This document shows, in pieces, positions 1 through 11,900 of a DNA stretch of 64,000 nucleotides. How positions within the stretch are numbered: the first letter of the stretch is position 1; every line of letters starts with the position of its first letter. This DNA is from Terebella lapidaria (lineage: Eukaryota > Annelida > Polychaeta > Terebellida > Terebellidae). The notes under the pieces are model-generated. The model saw only the letters and a program-made list of their open reading frames with translations. It did not search any database and was not told where the DNA came from. The stretch spans positions 25,829,667 through 25,893,666 of the forward strand of contig OX424568.1 in the NCBI GenBank assembly GCA_949152475.1. The letters are read 5' to 3'. A program made the position numbers and the translations under genes.

Positions 1-96
1 CCGGCTGAGTTCGAGAAGTTCTTGTCCATTCAGATCAGCCCCTGCAAAACCATACCAGATTTCAGTGGATGTTACGTCCAACCGTTGTGCAATCAT
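1..96 (-). CDS. SAM-like first exon of a third array copy, cut by window edge
   Basis: This is the same sequence as the start of the exon at 2501-2677 and 5047-5223, beginning with ATG at 96. It encodes the first 32 residues of the SAM-like domain (MIAQRLDVTSTEIWYG onward). The rest lies outside the window. It shows that the array continues leftwards with at least one more head-to-tail gene copy. The start codon lies 42 bp past the stop codon of the downstream-placed copy. Confidence 0.75.
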   Translation of the reverse strand, partial: MIAQRLDVTSTEIWYGFAGADLNGQELLELSR

Positions 97-138
97 ACTT
101 GTAAATTTTATTTACTCAGAAATGAATGCATGAATAAA

Positions 139-2677
139 CTAGACGTCAAGGCCTAATGATGCCTTGGAGGCATTTCGGTGTGATGAGTTCTTTTCACCGA
201 GGGATTCAAGGGACTCGACAAAGTTTTTTCGAGCTGGAAATTCCATGTCGAGAAGGTGTTGTATTACTTTGATGCTAGTCTTTTTCTGCTGCAATTTCTC
301 GGTCAGCTTGTTGTAATACGACGCCAACAGTTTCGGGTTGTTCCTCCCTTGAAAAAATATTTAAGATTTAATTTGTAAAATGAAATAGCATGGTTCCAAC
401 ATCTGGTAACAATTGAGGAAAGTATACCATATTGATCCTACATATAGTACAAACACAGGCCGTTGAGACCCTTTTCCAAAAAAAAACATTGCCATTTCCG
501 TGTTACAATGTAATGTTATCATATCAACCTACTAACATGAATAAGGAATCAGGGCACCGCTGTTATGTTAGGAACCATACAGTACATGTACCTGCATGCC
601 TATAGCATGGGTAGAAAAAATCATAATCAAGCCTTTTACACTGATAATGCATTTTAAATTTTCTATTTTACCTGTTTCAGACTCGCCGTCCTCAACAACC
701 AGTGATGGCAGAGGTGGATTGTCTGCCTCGGCTGCTTCAGCGGATCTGTTTGGTTCAAGAAGGCAAGTGTTCACATGGCCTTAGTTACATAGATTGAGCA
801 ATGATGACGTTTTCTGTCCTCGTTACACAAACTGATCAAATTGCTTGAAGTAGCTCAATAACAGGCTCATTGTAATGGTGTAATGAAAACACCAGACCTG
901 TCGGGTTTCGGAGGGCTGGTGACAAAGCCGCCGGACATGTCGGATTCCGGAGGGCTGGTGACAAAGCCGCCGGTTATGTCGGGTTCCAGAGGGCTGGTGA
1001 CAAAGCCGCCGGACATGTCGGGTTCCAGACGGCTGGTGACAAAGCCGCCGGACATGTCGGGTTCCAGAGGGCTGGTAACGAAACCACCATACCTGTCTGG
1101 TTGAAGAGGGCTGGTGACGAAACCGCCGGACCTTTCTGGTTGAAGAGGGCTGGTGGCGGAAGTGCTGGCCTTAGTAACTGTAGCCACCGAAGTGCTCGAT
1201 CCAGTTGAGTTTGTTGTGCCTGAAATTATATTCGTATTTGACAATTAGTGCTATACTCTATAACCCTTTCGGAACTGAATTTATTTCAAAGCCACCTTCC
1301 CAGGTCTGTGTTTATTTCTGAGGTTATTTTGAGGGTCTGAGGTTATTTCAGAAATTAGTAATTTTAGCAATCACTGGTGAAACATTATTGATATTTTGGC
1401 TACGTACCAAGGTGGGAGCTGGTGACGGGAGTCCCGGCCCTCCGCGCTCCAACAGGGCTGCTCATCGAAATGCTGGCCTTGGCAACTGTAGCCGTCCTAG
1501 TGATAGATCCAGTTGTGTTGGTCTTTGTTGTGCCTGAAATAATGTTCAAATTTGACAATTAGTTTTAAATGATGAACCATTCTGAGTGAGTACCGTATAT
1601 TAAGTTTAATAGCTGTTTGTGTCCATCGTGTCCATGACCGGACATTTATATCACCTCTGAAAGTCAGTTTCTTTCGGCTGCGGGACGGTGTTTTGCCCTG
1701 TGGTTTGACTGTCGGCTTACAGTTGGCGAGCCGTCGCATCAGGCGTCGGAATATACCCTCCTGAAAGGAGCAGTTACCAGAACGATACAATGAGCATGAT
1801 GAAAAAATCCAAACATTGGAACAGTCCTGCAATATCACAAGCACTGTTGAAACCAAGATATTTATATCTATATCACACCGACAACAGCTCATGAACCATT
1901 ATACATTGTGGCTGTTTACATATACAAGTTATCATGCAGATGATTTGATGGTTCAATATGTGTCCTAGATCATGAGAACACTGTTGTCGGACGATGCATG
2001 TAGATAATTGCCTGCATGTAGATAATCTGGTGTCAGATCTCAATATCAATGCATACCCAAGGTTTTTGTGGATTCATATCTTGGGATCCAATACTTGGGT
2101 ATCGCTTGACGAGGGCCTTAACCACCTCCAACACCTCGTGACGGTTGGGCATCCGAGGGTCTTGAAGGTCCAGACAGACTGATGTCATACTGCTGATCGT
2201 ATTTCGTACCAACCGGTTGACAGAGGCGTGGGTGAGGCTACTTGAATGTAAACTGTCTACCAATGCTTGATCCATGTAGAGTGGGAAATCAAGGGCATGT
2301 GTCCTGATCACCCGAGAGCTTGGCGTGGTACAAGAAGCTGACAGACGAGTTTCGTTCGATGACGAACTCGGGGATCCCATCTGACAACAAAAATATACAT
2401 GTAATATGCAATTCGGCACATTTACTACAAGCTCGGAATGCTAGCAAAGTTACAAGTATTGTGCTTGGAGTGAGGAACGGTCAATATATATAGTGTTCAC
2501 CTGCTTTTTGGAAAGGAATGTTTCCACAGCCTTCCGGACTTTTAGATTTTCAGGCCCTGGCAATAGCTCCAGTAAATCTTGCCGGCTGAGTTCGAGAAGT
2601 TCTTGTCCATTCAGATCAGCCCCTGCAAAACCATACCAGATTTCAGTGGATGTTACGTCCAACCGTTGTGCAATCAT
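139..2677 (-). CDS. SAM-domain protein, seven-exon gene, intact copy (SAMD3-like)
   Basis: Exons inferred from splice signals: 2677-2501, 2380-2057, 1760-1655, 1533-1408, 1219-898, 745-672, 347-139. All phases agree and the joined frame is open for 445 residues. Exon 1 gives a SAM-like domain (GADLNGQELLELSRQDLLEL, then KVRKAVETFL). Exon 2 holds the HEVLEVVKALVKRYPSI block and exon 3 a basic FRRLMRRLANC block; both recall the SAMD3-like proteins of fish and invertebrates. Exon 4 and exon 5 begin with related Thr/Ser-rich text, so one arose from the other. Exon 5 carries seven 13-residue repeats of the form SPLEPDMSGGFVT. The last exon is helical and ends in LGLDV. Acceptors and donors are mostly canonical; the last acceptor (CAAG) and the exon-5 donor (CAG/GTCTGG) are the weaker ones. 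Function unknown; SAM domains usually mediate protein or RNA contacts. No promoter is obvious: the neighbour copy ends 42 bp upstream of the ATG. Confidence 0.7.
898..1137 (-). repeat. Coding minisatellite, 39-bp unit, about seven copies
   Basis: The 39-bp unit encodes 13 residues (SPLEPDMSGGFVT and variants) and lies within exon 5 of the SAM-domain gene. The identical array recurs at about 3479-3718 in the second copy. Unit count is the same in both copies, which again points to a recent duplication. Confidence 0.9.
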
Positions 2678-2719
2678 ACTTGTAAATTTTATTTACTCAG
2701 AAATGAATGCATGAATAAA

Positions 2720-5223
2720 CTAGACGTCAAGGCCTAATGATGCCTTGGAGGCATTTCGGTGTGATGAGTTCTTTTCACCGAGGGATTCAAGGGACTCGAC
2801 GAAGTTTTTTCGAGCTGGAAATTCCATGTCGAGAAGGTGTTGTATTACTTTGATGCTAGTCTTTTTCTGCTGCAATTTCTCGGTCAGCTTGTTGTAATAC
2901 GACGCCAACAGTTTCGGGTTGTTCCTCCCTTGAAAAAATATTTAAGATTTAATTTGTAAAATGAAATAGCATGGTTCCAACATCTGGTAACAATTGAGGA
3001 AAGTATACCATATTGATCCTACATATAGTACAAACACAGGCCGTTGAGACCCTTTTCCAAAAAAAAACATTGCCATTTCCGTGTTACAATGTAATGTTAT
3101 CATATCAACCTACTAACATGAATAAGGAATCAGGGCACCGCTGTTATGTTAGGAACCATACAGTACATGTACCTGCATGCCTATAGCATGGGTAGAAAAA
3201 ATCATAATCAAGCCTTTTACACTGATAATGCATTTTAAATTTTCTATTTTACCTGTTTCAGACTCGCCGTCCTCAACAACCAGTGATGGCAGAGGTGGAT
3301 TGTCTGCCTCGGCTGCTTCAGCGGATCTGTTTGGTTCAAGAAGGCAAGTGTTCACATGGCCTTAGTTACATAGATTGAGCAATGATGACGTTTTCTGTCC
3401 TCGTTACACAAACTGATCAAATTGCTTGAAGTAGCTCAATAACAGGCTCATTGTAATGGTGTAATGAAAACACCAGACCTGTCGGGTTTCGGAGGGCTGG
3501 TGACAAAGCCGCCGGACATGTCGGATTCCGGAGGGCTGGTGACAAAGCCGCCGGTTATGTCGGGTTCCAGAGGGCTGGTGACAAAGCCGCCGGACATGTC
3601 GGGTTCCAGACGGCTGGTGACAAAGCCGCCGGACATGTCGGGTTCCAGAGGGCTGGTAACGAAACCACCATACCTGTCTGGTTGAAGAGGGCTGGTGACG
3701 AAACCGCCGGACCTTTCTGGTTGAAGAGGGCTGGTGGCGGAAGTGCTGGCCTTAGTAACTGTAGCCACCGAAGTGCTCGATCCAGTTGAGTTTGTTGTGC
3801 CTGAAATTATATTCGTATTTGACAATTAGTGCTATACTCTATAACCCTTTCGGAACTGAATTTATTTCAAAGCCACCTTCCCAGGTCTGTGTTTATTTCT
3901 GAGGTTATTTTGAGGGTCTGAGGTTATTTCAGAAATTAGTAATTTTAGCAATCACTGGTGAAACATTATTGATATTTTGGCTACGTACCAAGGTGGGAGC
4001 TGGTGACGGGAGTCCCGGCCCTCCGCGCTCCAACAGGGCTGCTCATCGAAATGCTGGCCTTGGCAACTGTAGCCGTCCTAGTGATAGATCCAGTTGTGTT
4101 GGTCTTTGTTGTGCCTGAAATAATGTTCAAATTTGACAATTAGTTTTAAATGATGAACCATTCTGAGTGAGTACCGTATATTAGGTTTAATAGTTGTTTG
4201 TGTCCATCGTGTCCATGACCGGACATTTATATCACCTCTGAAAGTCAGTTTCTTTCGGCTGCGGGACGGTGTTTTGCCCTGTGGTTTGACTGTCGGCTTA
4301 CAGTTGGCGAGCCGTCGCATCAGGCATCGGAATATACCCTCCTGAAAGGAGCAGTTACCAGAACGATACAATGAGCATGATGAAAAAATCCAAACATTGG
4401 AACAGTCCTGCAATATCACAAGCACTGTTGAAACCAAGATATTTATATCTATATCACACCGACAACAGCTCATGAACCATTATACATTGTGGCTGTTTAC
4501 ATATACAAGTTATCATGCAGATGATTTGATGGTTCAATATGTGTCCTAGATCATGAGAACACTGTTGTCAGACGATGCATGTAGATAATTGCCTGCATGT
4601 AGATAATCTGGTGTCAGATTCATATCTTGGGATCCAATACTTGGGTATCGCTTGACGAGGGCCTTGGCCACCTCCAACACCTCGTGACGGTTGGGCATCC
4701 GAGGGTCTTGAAGGCCCAGACAGACTGATGTCATACTGCTGATCGTATTTCGTACCAACCGGTTGACAGAGGCGTGGGTGAGGCTACTTGAATGTAAACT
4801 GTCTACCAATGCTTGATCCATGTAGAGTGGGAAATCAAGGGCATGTGTCCTGATCACCCGAGAGCTTGGCGTGGTACAATAAGCTGACAGACGAGTTTCG
4901 TTCGATGACGAACTCGGGGATCCCATCTGACAACAAAAATATACATGTAATATGCAATTCGGCACATTTACTACAAGCTCGGAATGCTAGCAAAGTTACA
5001 AGTATTGTGCTTGGAGTGAGGAACGGTCAATATATATAGTGTTCACCTGCTTTTTGGAAAGGAATGCTTCCACAGCCTTCCGGACTTTTAGATTTTCAGG
5101 CCCTGGCAATAGCTCCAGTAAATCTTGCCGGCTGAGTCCGAGAAGTTCTTGTCCATTCAGATCAGCCCCTGCAAAACCATACCAGATTTCAGTGGATGTT
5201 ACGTCCAACCGTTGTGCAATCAT
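2720..5223 (-). pseudogene. Second copy of the SAM-domain gene, splice donor of exon 2 lost
   Basis: This copy matches the gene at 139-2677 exon for exon: 5223-5047, 4926 to about 4620, then counterparts of the remaining exons down to a stop at 2720. A 35-bp deletion removes the end of exon 2 and its GTATGC donor, which in the other copy lies at 2051-2062. Unspliced, exon 2 runs on to a stop after about 40 more residues. The other exons and their splice sites are kept almost without change. It may be non-functional, may use a cryptic donor, or may be an allele placed in tandem by the assembler. Its upstream side meets a dispersed repeat 40 bp from the ATG, so any 5' exon would have to lie beyond that repeat. 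Confidence 0.65.
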
Positions 5224-5261
5224 ACTTGTAAATTTTATTTACTCAGAAATGAATGCATGAA

Positions 5262-6035
5262 TAAACTAGACGTCAAGGCCTAATGATGCCTTGGAGGCAT
5301 TTCGGTGTGATGAGTCATTTATAATATCTACTAGATATCGACGAAAATGAAAAATGTCGACTCAGCCAAAAAAACTTCAGGTCAAGTTCAAAGTTCATCC
5401 GTAATACCCCTTAGACATGTTTGTCTAGGGCGACTAGTCCGAAAATAACGTCCGTTTCGCTGTACGACGCACCGTTTCCGAGATATCGACGAAAACAAAA
5501 AATGCAGACTCGGCAAAAAAATTTCGGGTCAAGGTCAAAGTTCATCCATAATACCCTCTAGACATGTTTGTCTAGGGCGACGAGTCCGAAAATACGACGC
5601 ACGGTTTCTGAGATATGCAGAAAGCCTCAAGGATGAATCAGCAAAAAATTATTTTGACCTCTAGGTCAAAGGTCGTTTGACCGATCGATCCCAAAATCAA
5701 TAGGGTTCTTCCCTGGTGGCATATGAACCTCCATGCAGAGTTCTGCAACTATTGCGTGAATATTTTTCCAGTTATCGTCCGGAAACCAAGTTTCAAAATT
5801 AGCCTTGATTTCATCCTCACGGACCTCACGGACCTCGGATCCGGCTAAAAAAGAATAGGGTTCTTCCACATATCATTTCTGACTTGTGGTGAAAATTTGA
5901 CAAGAATCCGTCAAGGCAATCTAAAGTTATCGTCCGGAAACCAAAACGGCGGAAGAAGAAAAAAAAGAAAGAAGAAGAAAAAAAAAATTTCTGCTAAAAC
6001 CATAAAGGCATTTCTGCCGAAATGCCTTAATAATG
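5262..6035 (+). repeat. Dispersed tandem-subrepeat element, copy 1
   Basis: It starts with AACTAGACGTCAAGGCC and a GATGCCTT box shortly after, and ends near AAGGCATTTCTGCCGAAATG at about 6008-6028. Internally it holds degenerate subrepeats of about 120-150 bp: a phrase about 'GTTTCCGAGATATCGACG', a 'GTCAAGGTCAAAGTTCATCC' phrase and a 'GTTTGTCTAGGGCGACGAG' phrase. Related copies lie at 10262-11795 and 52193-53335, with a short piece at 26410-26462. Both ends carry AAGGCATTTCGG-like sequence in opposite orientation, so a non-autonomous DNA element is the simplest reading. No credible protein is encoded; the open frame at 5666-5869 is made of the subrepeats. Confidence 0.6.
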
Positions 6036-7782
6036 TGAGATATATATCATTATAAAATAGATACATGCAAAATATCTTGTGAAATAAGAAAAATGACTAA
6101 GTGTAAACTGGATACCCAAAAATTCTAGTTGTAAGTCACTTCAAGCTTCAACTGACCAACAATATAGACACACTTACGAATAATATTTTCATTTCAATTT
6201 CCGAGGATTTGTTTGCGAACATATAATTATGTAAATGTGTAAGCCCATTATGCTTTAATGTGATTGATTGATTAATGTAGATTATGTGCCTATATTCCTC
6301 TGTGTTTGACGTGTCTGTGGTAACTAATTTGGGAATCAGTTTTGGACATATTGGCCGATATATAATGGCGGTTTGGTTTGGTTTGGTTTGGTTTCGGGAG
6401 CCATGGCTCAACCGTGTTATAGCCGTTCGCGCCCTTCATCGATGCGTGGTATATCGAAGGCGTACTGTACAATGCAAAAGGTACTACTGTTGATATCCAT
6501 GATAAAGTATTATTGTTGACAAATGTCCATGATCAAGTATGTCCATGATGAAGTATTACTGTTCATGCTGTTGACATAATTATGTCATTTACATTAAAAA
6601 ACGATGGCAATGTTCGAAGGACCTCGGTTAATAGCTGTGACATACATTTACCGAGCACGAATATCAAGATGATCTGGAGCATGAAGAGGGTTATTCGATT
6701 GATATATTGATATATCATAATTGATCAGCCCATCACTAGCCCTCAGCACTAATAGGCATTCGCCGATACACCCACCAGCTGTTCTGAAAGCGGATATGTC
6801 TAATCATTCCCACTGTTTGAATGCCAGAACCTTCAAATTTACAAATTGTTGTTTGCCCTTTCAGGACGATTTGCTTCTTGTGGACAGACGCTTTAGATCA
6901 TGCAGATCAGGGAAGCCAAGAATCAGTTACAAGGTATACACGAATGCTACTTACGCATGCTATAAAGTTGTTTTCACCAAAGAGAGAGCAGCCCTAGATT
7001 TGGCATTTCAAGTTTGGATTTTTCAAAGATTTCTGACAGTGTCTACGTTGTTAGATCGTCAGAAGTCGTATATTCATTAGTTTAGCTACTTCATTTTAGC
7101 TAGGTAGCGTTGTTTTGAAAGAAGGTGGTACAAGTTCTCTGCATCGAGGCCCATTTTCCTCATTTATCGCGCATAAATTGTGTTGTCTTTTGTAGATGAA
7201 GTGTTCTGTCTGTGCAAGAATTTGACACGAACGGAGATTCACACTGAGTGCTGTAAGGTCCAGGTGTGTTCGACGAAGGATCCTTGTGCCCAGTGTAGGG
7301 ATAAATTGCCTGCCCAGTGCACTCAGTACCTGTCCGGATTTCGCGTCTCAAGCAGAAAGCGGGTACAGATGTCCCCCCCCCCATCCCCTACCAGGCCACG
7401 TCCTCTAGTGTTTTAGCGCGACGTATGTGGCTGTTTGATCACAGAAGCAAGGTTGCCTCCCCAAGAATAATATTTTTGCAGAAAAATTCAATTCCAGTGA
7501 AACCAACGCATTTTCTAGTCGTAATTTTATCACCACAGGAAAGAGTGATGCTTTGACATCTAAAATCCCCCCCCCCCCCCCAAAAAAAAACATGACCAAA
7601 TGCTTCGAAATGAATGATTCCTGAGTACTCATTGTTGCCTTGCCAGTATAACGGGAATCGGTGGAGCTTAATGCGCAAAAGTAGGGGACCCCCTGCATAA
7701 AATATTCCTTTGTGTGCACTCTAAAACAGTTGAGCCGACTAATCAAAAATATTTTATTTAATTGTTTTGATTGTTGCAAAAT
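6036..7782. other. Intergenic DNA with no gene I can support
   Basis: AT-rich flanks, a (GGTTT)n run at about 6372-6395 and C-runs at about 7373-7384 and 7567-7584. Two short splice-bounded stretches on the plus strand, 6864-6932 (CAG/GACG to AAG/GTATAC) and from 7197 with a Cys-rich frame (CLCKNLTRTEIHTECCKVQV), could be exon remnants. They do not join in one frame and I assign no function. Confidence 0.4.
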
Positions 7783-8329
7783 TTATATCATTATGCTAAA
7801 TTTTCCGGGACACCCCACCCGATTTCCCCCCGAATCATGGAACTTGCGACCCACGAAGAGTTGCAGGGACATCTGGTGATTCTCTGAGCGCAGCCCATGG
7901 TTATTCCATTGGTTAGCAAATGCCTGCAACTCCATGTTCAGGCGAGGGAAGACATATTGGAGGGCCCATATGTTTTTTAGGTCATTTACTTCCAACTTGT
8001 TTTTGTGTTCAAGGTAGGCGAAGATGTCGTAGTAGAGGTTGGTTGCCCCATTCCACGTGTCCATCCAGGCCCGCTCAATACGTTGATTGTGAACGCTTCT
8101 TCCTCGTATCGCTGACCCTCTCCCTGATCCCCGAAGTAGCTCCATCATGTCGCATACATCGTTGTTTTCGCTGCCCTCGTCGACGCGAACTCTGGAAGGA
8201 ATGCTGAACACGACGATGGCCTTCAAGAAGTGCTGAAGCACCGTTTCGTTCTTATTGTTAGTGGATGCAGCCAGGAATACCAACATTCTGCTGTGGTCAT
8301 CTATCCCGCCATGGATCACAATCTTCCAT
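7783..8329 (-). pseudogene. Integrase-core (DDE) exon of a transposable element
   Basis: After an acceptor (ATTAACAG) at 8330, the minus strand encodes an RNase H-fold integrase core. The DDE blocks are recognisable as HGGIDDHSRMLVFLAAS, SRVRVDEGSENNDV and RSVHNQRIERAW, followed by a NQWNNHGLRSENHQMSLQLF tail. This kind of integrase core is common in animal genomes as transposon-derived, often multi-exon genes. Upstream text on the minus strand (to 8490) does not continue the family convincingly. The copy is an isolated fragment and looks partial. Exact element family not established. Confidence 0.65.
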
Positions 8330-10261
8330 CTGTTAATGAGAACACAGCGACAGAGTACGCGGCTTCGATATGACAGTAATTTTCGTTCTTGGGCATACAT
8401 GTATACTAAAAAGGTTACCTGAGCAAAATGATGATTGTTTCCGGACTCGTGAGCCCAAACAAACTGACCTAGAGGCCTTAGGCCACACACTTGCCGGGAC
8501 AGTCTACGTAATTATGACGTCATTTGTCGTCAATTCTATACTGCATCATTATGTTAGTTATCTAAACTTTTATCAAAATGGACATTTGGGGTGAAACACC
8601 CACGCCCAATTGGGGGCGAAATGCCCATGGGCATCTTGCCTCAATTTACATAGGTACTTCAAATTGCCATGGGCGTTTTGATCGCCATGATGGCGATGAT
8701 GATATAATTATTGTCATTCACAAGGGTGCAATGAAGCACGGAGGTAAAGCACTAGCCATGGGCGTTTTAACCACAAGTCTTCATTAAAACGCTTCCTCAT
8801 CTGAAAAATTATGTTCTCAGAATAATTGTTCACCAGCATGATATATTGATGGTAACAGGGTGGACTTGCGACACACTTGTGCATACTAACTTCGCCCACA
8901 GTTATCAGTAGGCGTCTTGCCTCCCTCTCCCCTACAGGGGGAAATTTCTGGACCTTATTTCCTTGTGGACAGGCATCAAGAAATATAAAAAACCTGAGGC
9001 ACAGGGGTTCATTCAACATGGTCAAATAAACCCCTAGTGCTCGTGGGATTTCTCTATTTCAAATCATACTGAAAACTACTCAGCCGTGACTGGCCGGAGT
9101 TTAACCAACATACAGCATTGAATAAACCCCTCAGAGAACAATGCAAGTATGATTTAACTGGAAGATAAAATATACGTTCAAATATATCCTGTCATCAGCT
9201 TGTGGTGTCTGAAGGTGTGTAGAATTGAACTCATCAATCAATCAATAATCATTTATTCTGCTGTATTTTCCCCGGATGGCACATTACATGTTGGCAGCTT
9301 AAAATGGAAAAAATAAAATCAATAACATGATTACTAAGAGGTAGCTGATTATAATACAACAAATATCACACAATATATACGTATGAGTATATGCCCAAAA
9401 TATTTATTTACTTATATCATGTATATGTCAGAAATGCAAACTAACCGCATGTGTTGCCAGTATATTGCCGGTATTAATTGTGACATAGAAACAAACAAAT
9501 AACCACTTGCTGTTAAAATGTTGTTAAAATCACACATACATCACATAAAAATGGGCACCAGTCCCAAATATAAGACAAACAGGTCCATTTCATGCATCAG
9601 ACTACTTTTCAGACAATAACATTACAAAGGTAACAAGTGGTGCACATATCTCCCTCACAAACTGACACATTTCCACAACTGTTGATATATGTGATCCATC
9701 CTTTATAAAATCACCAGGTCTGATTAATGACAAAACTATCACTGCACAAATTACATCACAAACCTTACTAATGCCTGCCATCAGCAAAATAAAGAAGCTA
9801 CATGCTTTTGAAGCTAAAAGCTTTACTTGTATGCATACGAATTTAGCCACATACCATGCAAACGTCTTCATAAACTATGCAGCCACACGTCCTGCATTAA
9901 AACATCAATACAAACGATATGATTGACAGAAAAAAATTTACTACATTCCTAAAACTTAGAATGCATGCTCATGTGTGTACAAAAAAGAACTGTTATCATG
10001 ATGGATATGAGCCAAATTAATTTATAAGTCAAATTGTTTTTTCATAATCTCTATAAGTATTTTCAGGGTTGAATGGAAAATACCCTATTAATTGTTGTTA
10101 TAAAAATTGCCAGAGGAATCATTACACATATTCAAACATAAGTTAATATTAATATGACTTATTAAAAAGAAACAGGACACCAATCATTGGGTGTGGAGCC
10201 TGCAGTCACTCTGATGTTACCGCTGTCTCATATGGTACACAGAACAAACAATGAAATAAAA
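8330..10261. other. Repeat-rich intergenic DNA; minus-strand retroposon tail near 9236
   Basis: 8570-8790 has repeated CCATGGGCGTTTT phrases. At 9236-9262, CATCAATCAATCAATAATCATTTATTC reads on the minus strand as a simple (ATTG)n tail, as at the 3' end of a LINE or SINE; the AT-rich stretch to about 10260 may be its 3' UTR. The hydrophobic open frame at 9602-9871 (minus) has no recognisable domain and no convincing context, so I do not call it a gene. Confidence 0.35.
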
Positions 10262-11795
10262 CAGAAGAAACTAGACATCAAGGCCTAGAGATGCCTTGGG
10301 ACATTTCGTGTGAAGCTCCAATTCCTACCCAACATATACCTTATCAAGAATCATGATGACTCTGAAAACATCTGTGGACAAAGTTTGACTGACTCTTTAG
10401 GCATATATGTGTAGAACGTCAGTTCTGCTTTGTAACATACCATTTCTCAGATATCGACGAATGTTAAGAATGCCCAATTAGCAGAAAATTTCAGGTCAAG
10501 GTATTGTCTAGGGCGAAGAGCCCGTTTTGCTCAACAATGCATTGTTTCTGAGATATTGAAGACATTGAATCGGCAAAACAAAATTCGACACCAGGGGTCT
10601 TCTCGACCCAATATTGACCCCGTTCCCCTAGACTAGTTTGTCCAGTGCAAGAAAGCCGAAATGAAGCTCCGTTTTGCTTTACCATGCACCGTTTGTTTCC
10701 AAGATATAGCCAAACAGGAAATGCCGAGTCAGAGAAAAAAATTCGACACCAGGGGTCGTATCGACCCAAGATACCCCATAGACTAGTTTGTCTAGTGCCA
10801 GGAGGCCGAAATTGAGTTCCGTTTCACTCTACGACGCACCGTTTTCGAGATAAGGCCAAACAGGAAGTGCCGATTCAGCAAAATAATTTTGCACCGTTTC
10901 CAAGATATCAATGAAAATGAATAATGAAGACTCAGCAGAAAAATTAAAGGTCGAGGTCAAAGGTCATCACTAATACCCCTCAGACACGTTTGTCTAGGAC
11001 GACGAGTCCGAAAATACGGCTGAACAGGAAGTGCCTAGTTGCAGAAAAAAAATCGACACCAGGGGTCGTCACGACCCAAGATGATTCCTAGCCTAGTTAG
11101 TTTCCGAGATATGCATGAAAGCCTCAAGGATGAATCGGCAAAATTTTAAGTCAGCTGCATTTCTTTTTTTGATGTATTTTTGGAGCACAACGTCAAATCA
11201 ACAAATTTTGTGAATCCATGCTGCACCCCACAGATCTCACCACTGCGCCAATCCTCCACGGTCGACACTATGGAACTGTTGCCATCGAGCGTTTCATTCA
11301 GGACACGGGACTCCACGTGATTAAATGTGGAATGTTCGTAGGTGTGGATCATCCTACACTGGCCGAGAGGAGAAGGTAGCTCCTGGTGCCAACTTTCCAT
11401 TCCTGCAGTGGCAGGGTGAAGACCTCAGATTTTGGGGATGGGGAAGACAGGCAGAATTGCCTATCATCATCGGCCGTCGTTAAATAAATCTGATTATTAT
11501 TATTATTACATGGCTATTATTGTGTATTGTAATATGCATTCAAATTCTATGCAGGAAATGCGAAAACGCAGAAGAGTTCCAGTCGTTGAGGTGCGGCAGA
11601 CCCCACATGGTAATGCAGCATGTGTTATCCTTTACATGAGAAAATCAACTTCAAATAACTATCCTGGGGGTGTCATAACTCACTCATGGAAGTCAGTATT
11701 CCTGGAAAAGTTCTCGATTAGCATTCGTTGATATTTCAATGTATTCCAAGATCTGTATCAACTATCATTAAGGCATTTATGCAGAACTGCCTTCA
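10262..11795 (+). repeat. Dispersed tandem-subrepeat element, copy 2
   Basis: Starts AACTAGACATCAAGGCC with the GATGCCTT box as in 5262-6035 and closes with ATTAAGGCATTTATGCAGAA near 11768. It contains about five diverged subrepeats built on the same phrases (CACCGTTTCCGAGATAT, GACACCAGGGGTCG, GACTAGTTTGTCTAG). The segment 11146-11760 is not subrepeat and may be an older insertion; frames there are unremarkable. Confidence 0.55.
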
Positions 11796-11900
11796 TGATA
11801 TAGCAGATTGTTTGTTTTGATTGGTACACTGGTAAGGTACGGTTTATCCACCTATTACATACAAATAAATTATGAATTGTTTATGATTACGTCTTTTCAG

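Larger units (their letters stand above)
1..5314. repeat. Tandem array of a 2.58-kb gene-bearing unit
   Basis: Position 1 onward reappears at 2582 (offset 2,581 bp) and again at about 5130 (offset 2,546 bp in the second unit). The first two copies differ by only scattered substitutions, for example near 220/2801, 1605/4186 and 1744/4325, plus one 35-bp deletion in the second unit between about 4618 and 4620. The third copy stops at about 5314, where sequence switches into a dispersed repeat. The window starts inside the array, so its full size is unknown. Very low divergence implies a recent duplication or an assembly artefact. Each full unit carries one complete minus-strand gene model. Confidence 0.95.

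Noticed and set aside
883-1104. Plus-strand frame and CRISPR-like spacing of the 39-bp repeats
   Set aside because: The repeats are coding on the minus strand, contiguous without spacers, and fit a 13-residue period.
5666-5869. Minus-strand frame with protein-like text
   Set aside because: Sits within the dispersed subrepeat element; no homologue recognised and no splice context.
9602-9871. Hydrophobic minus-strand frame as a membrane protein
   Set aside because: AT-rich context, no family, no splice evidence; likely chance or a retroposon 3' UTR.
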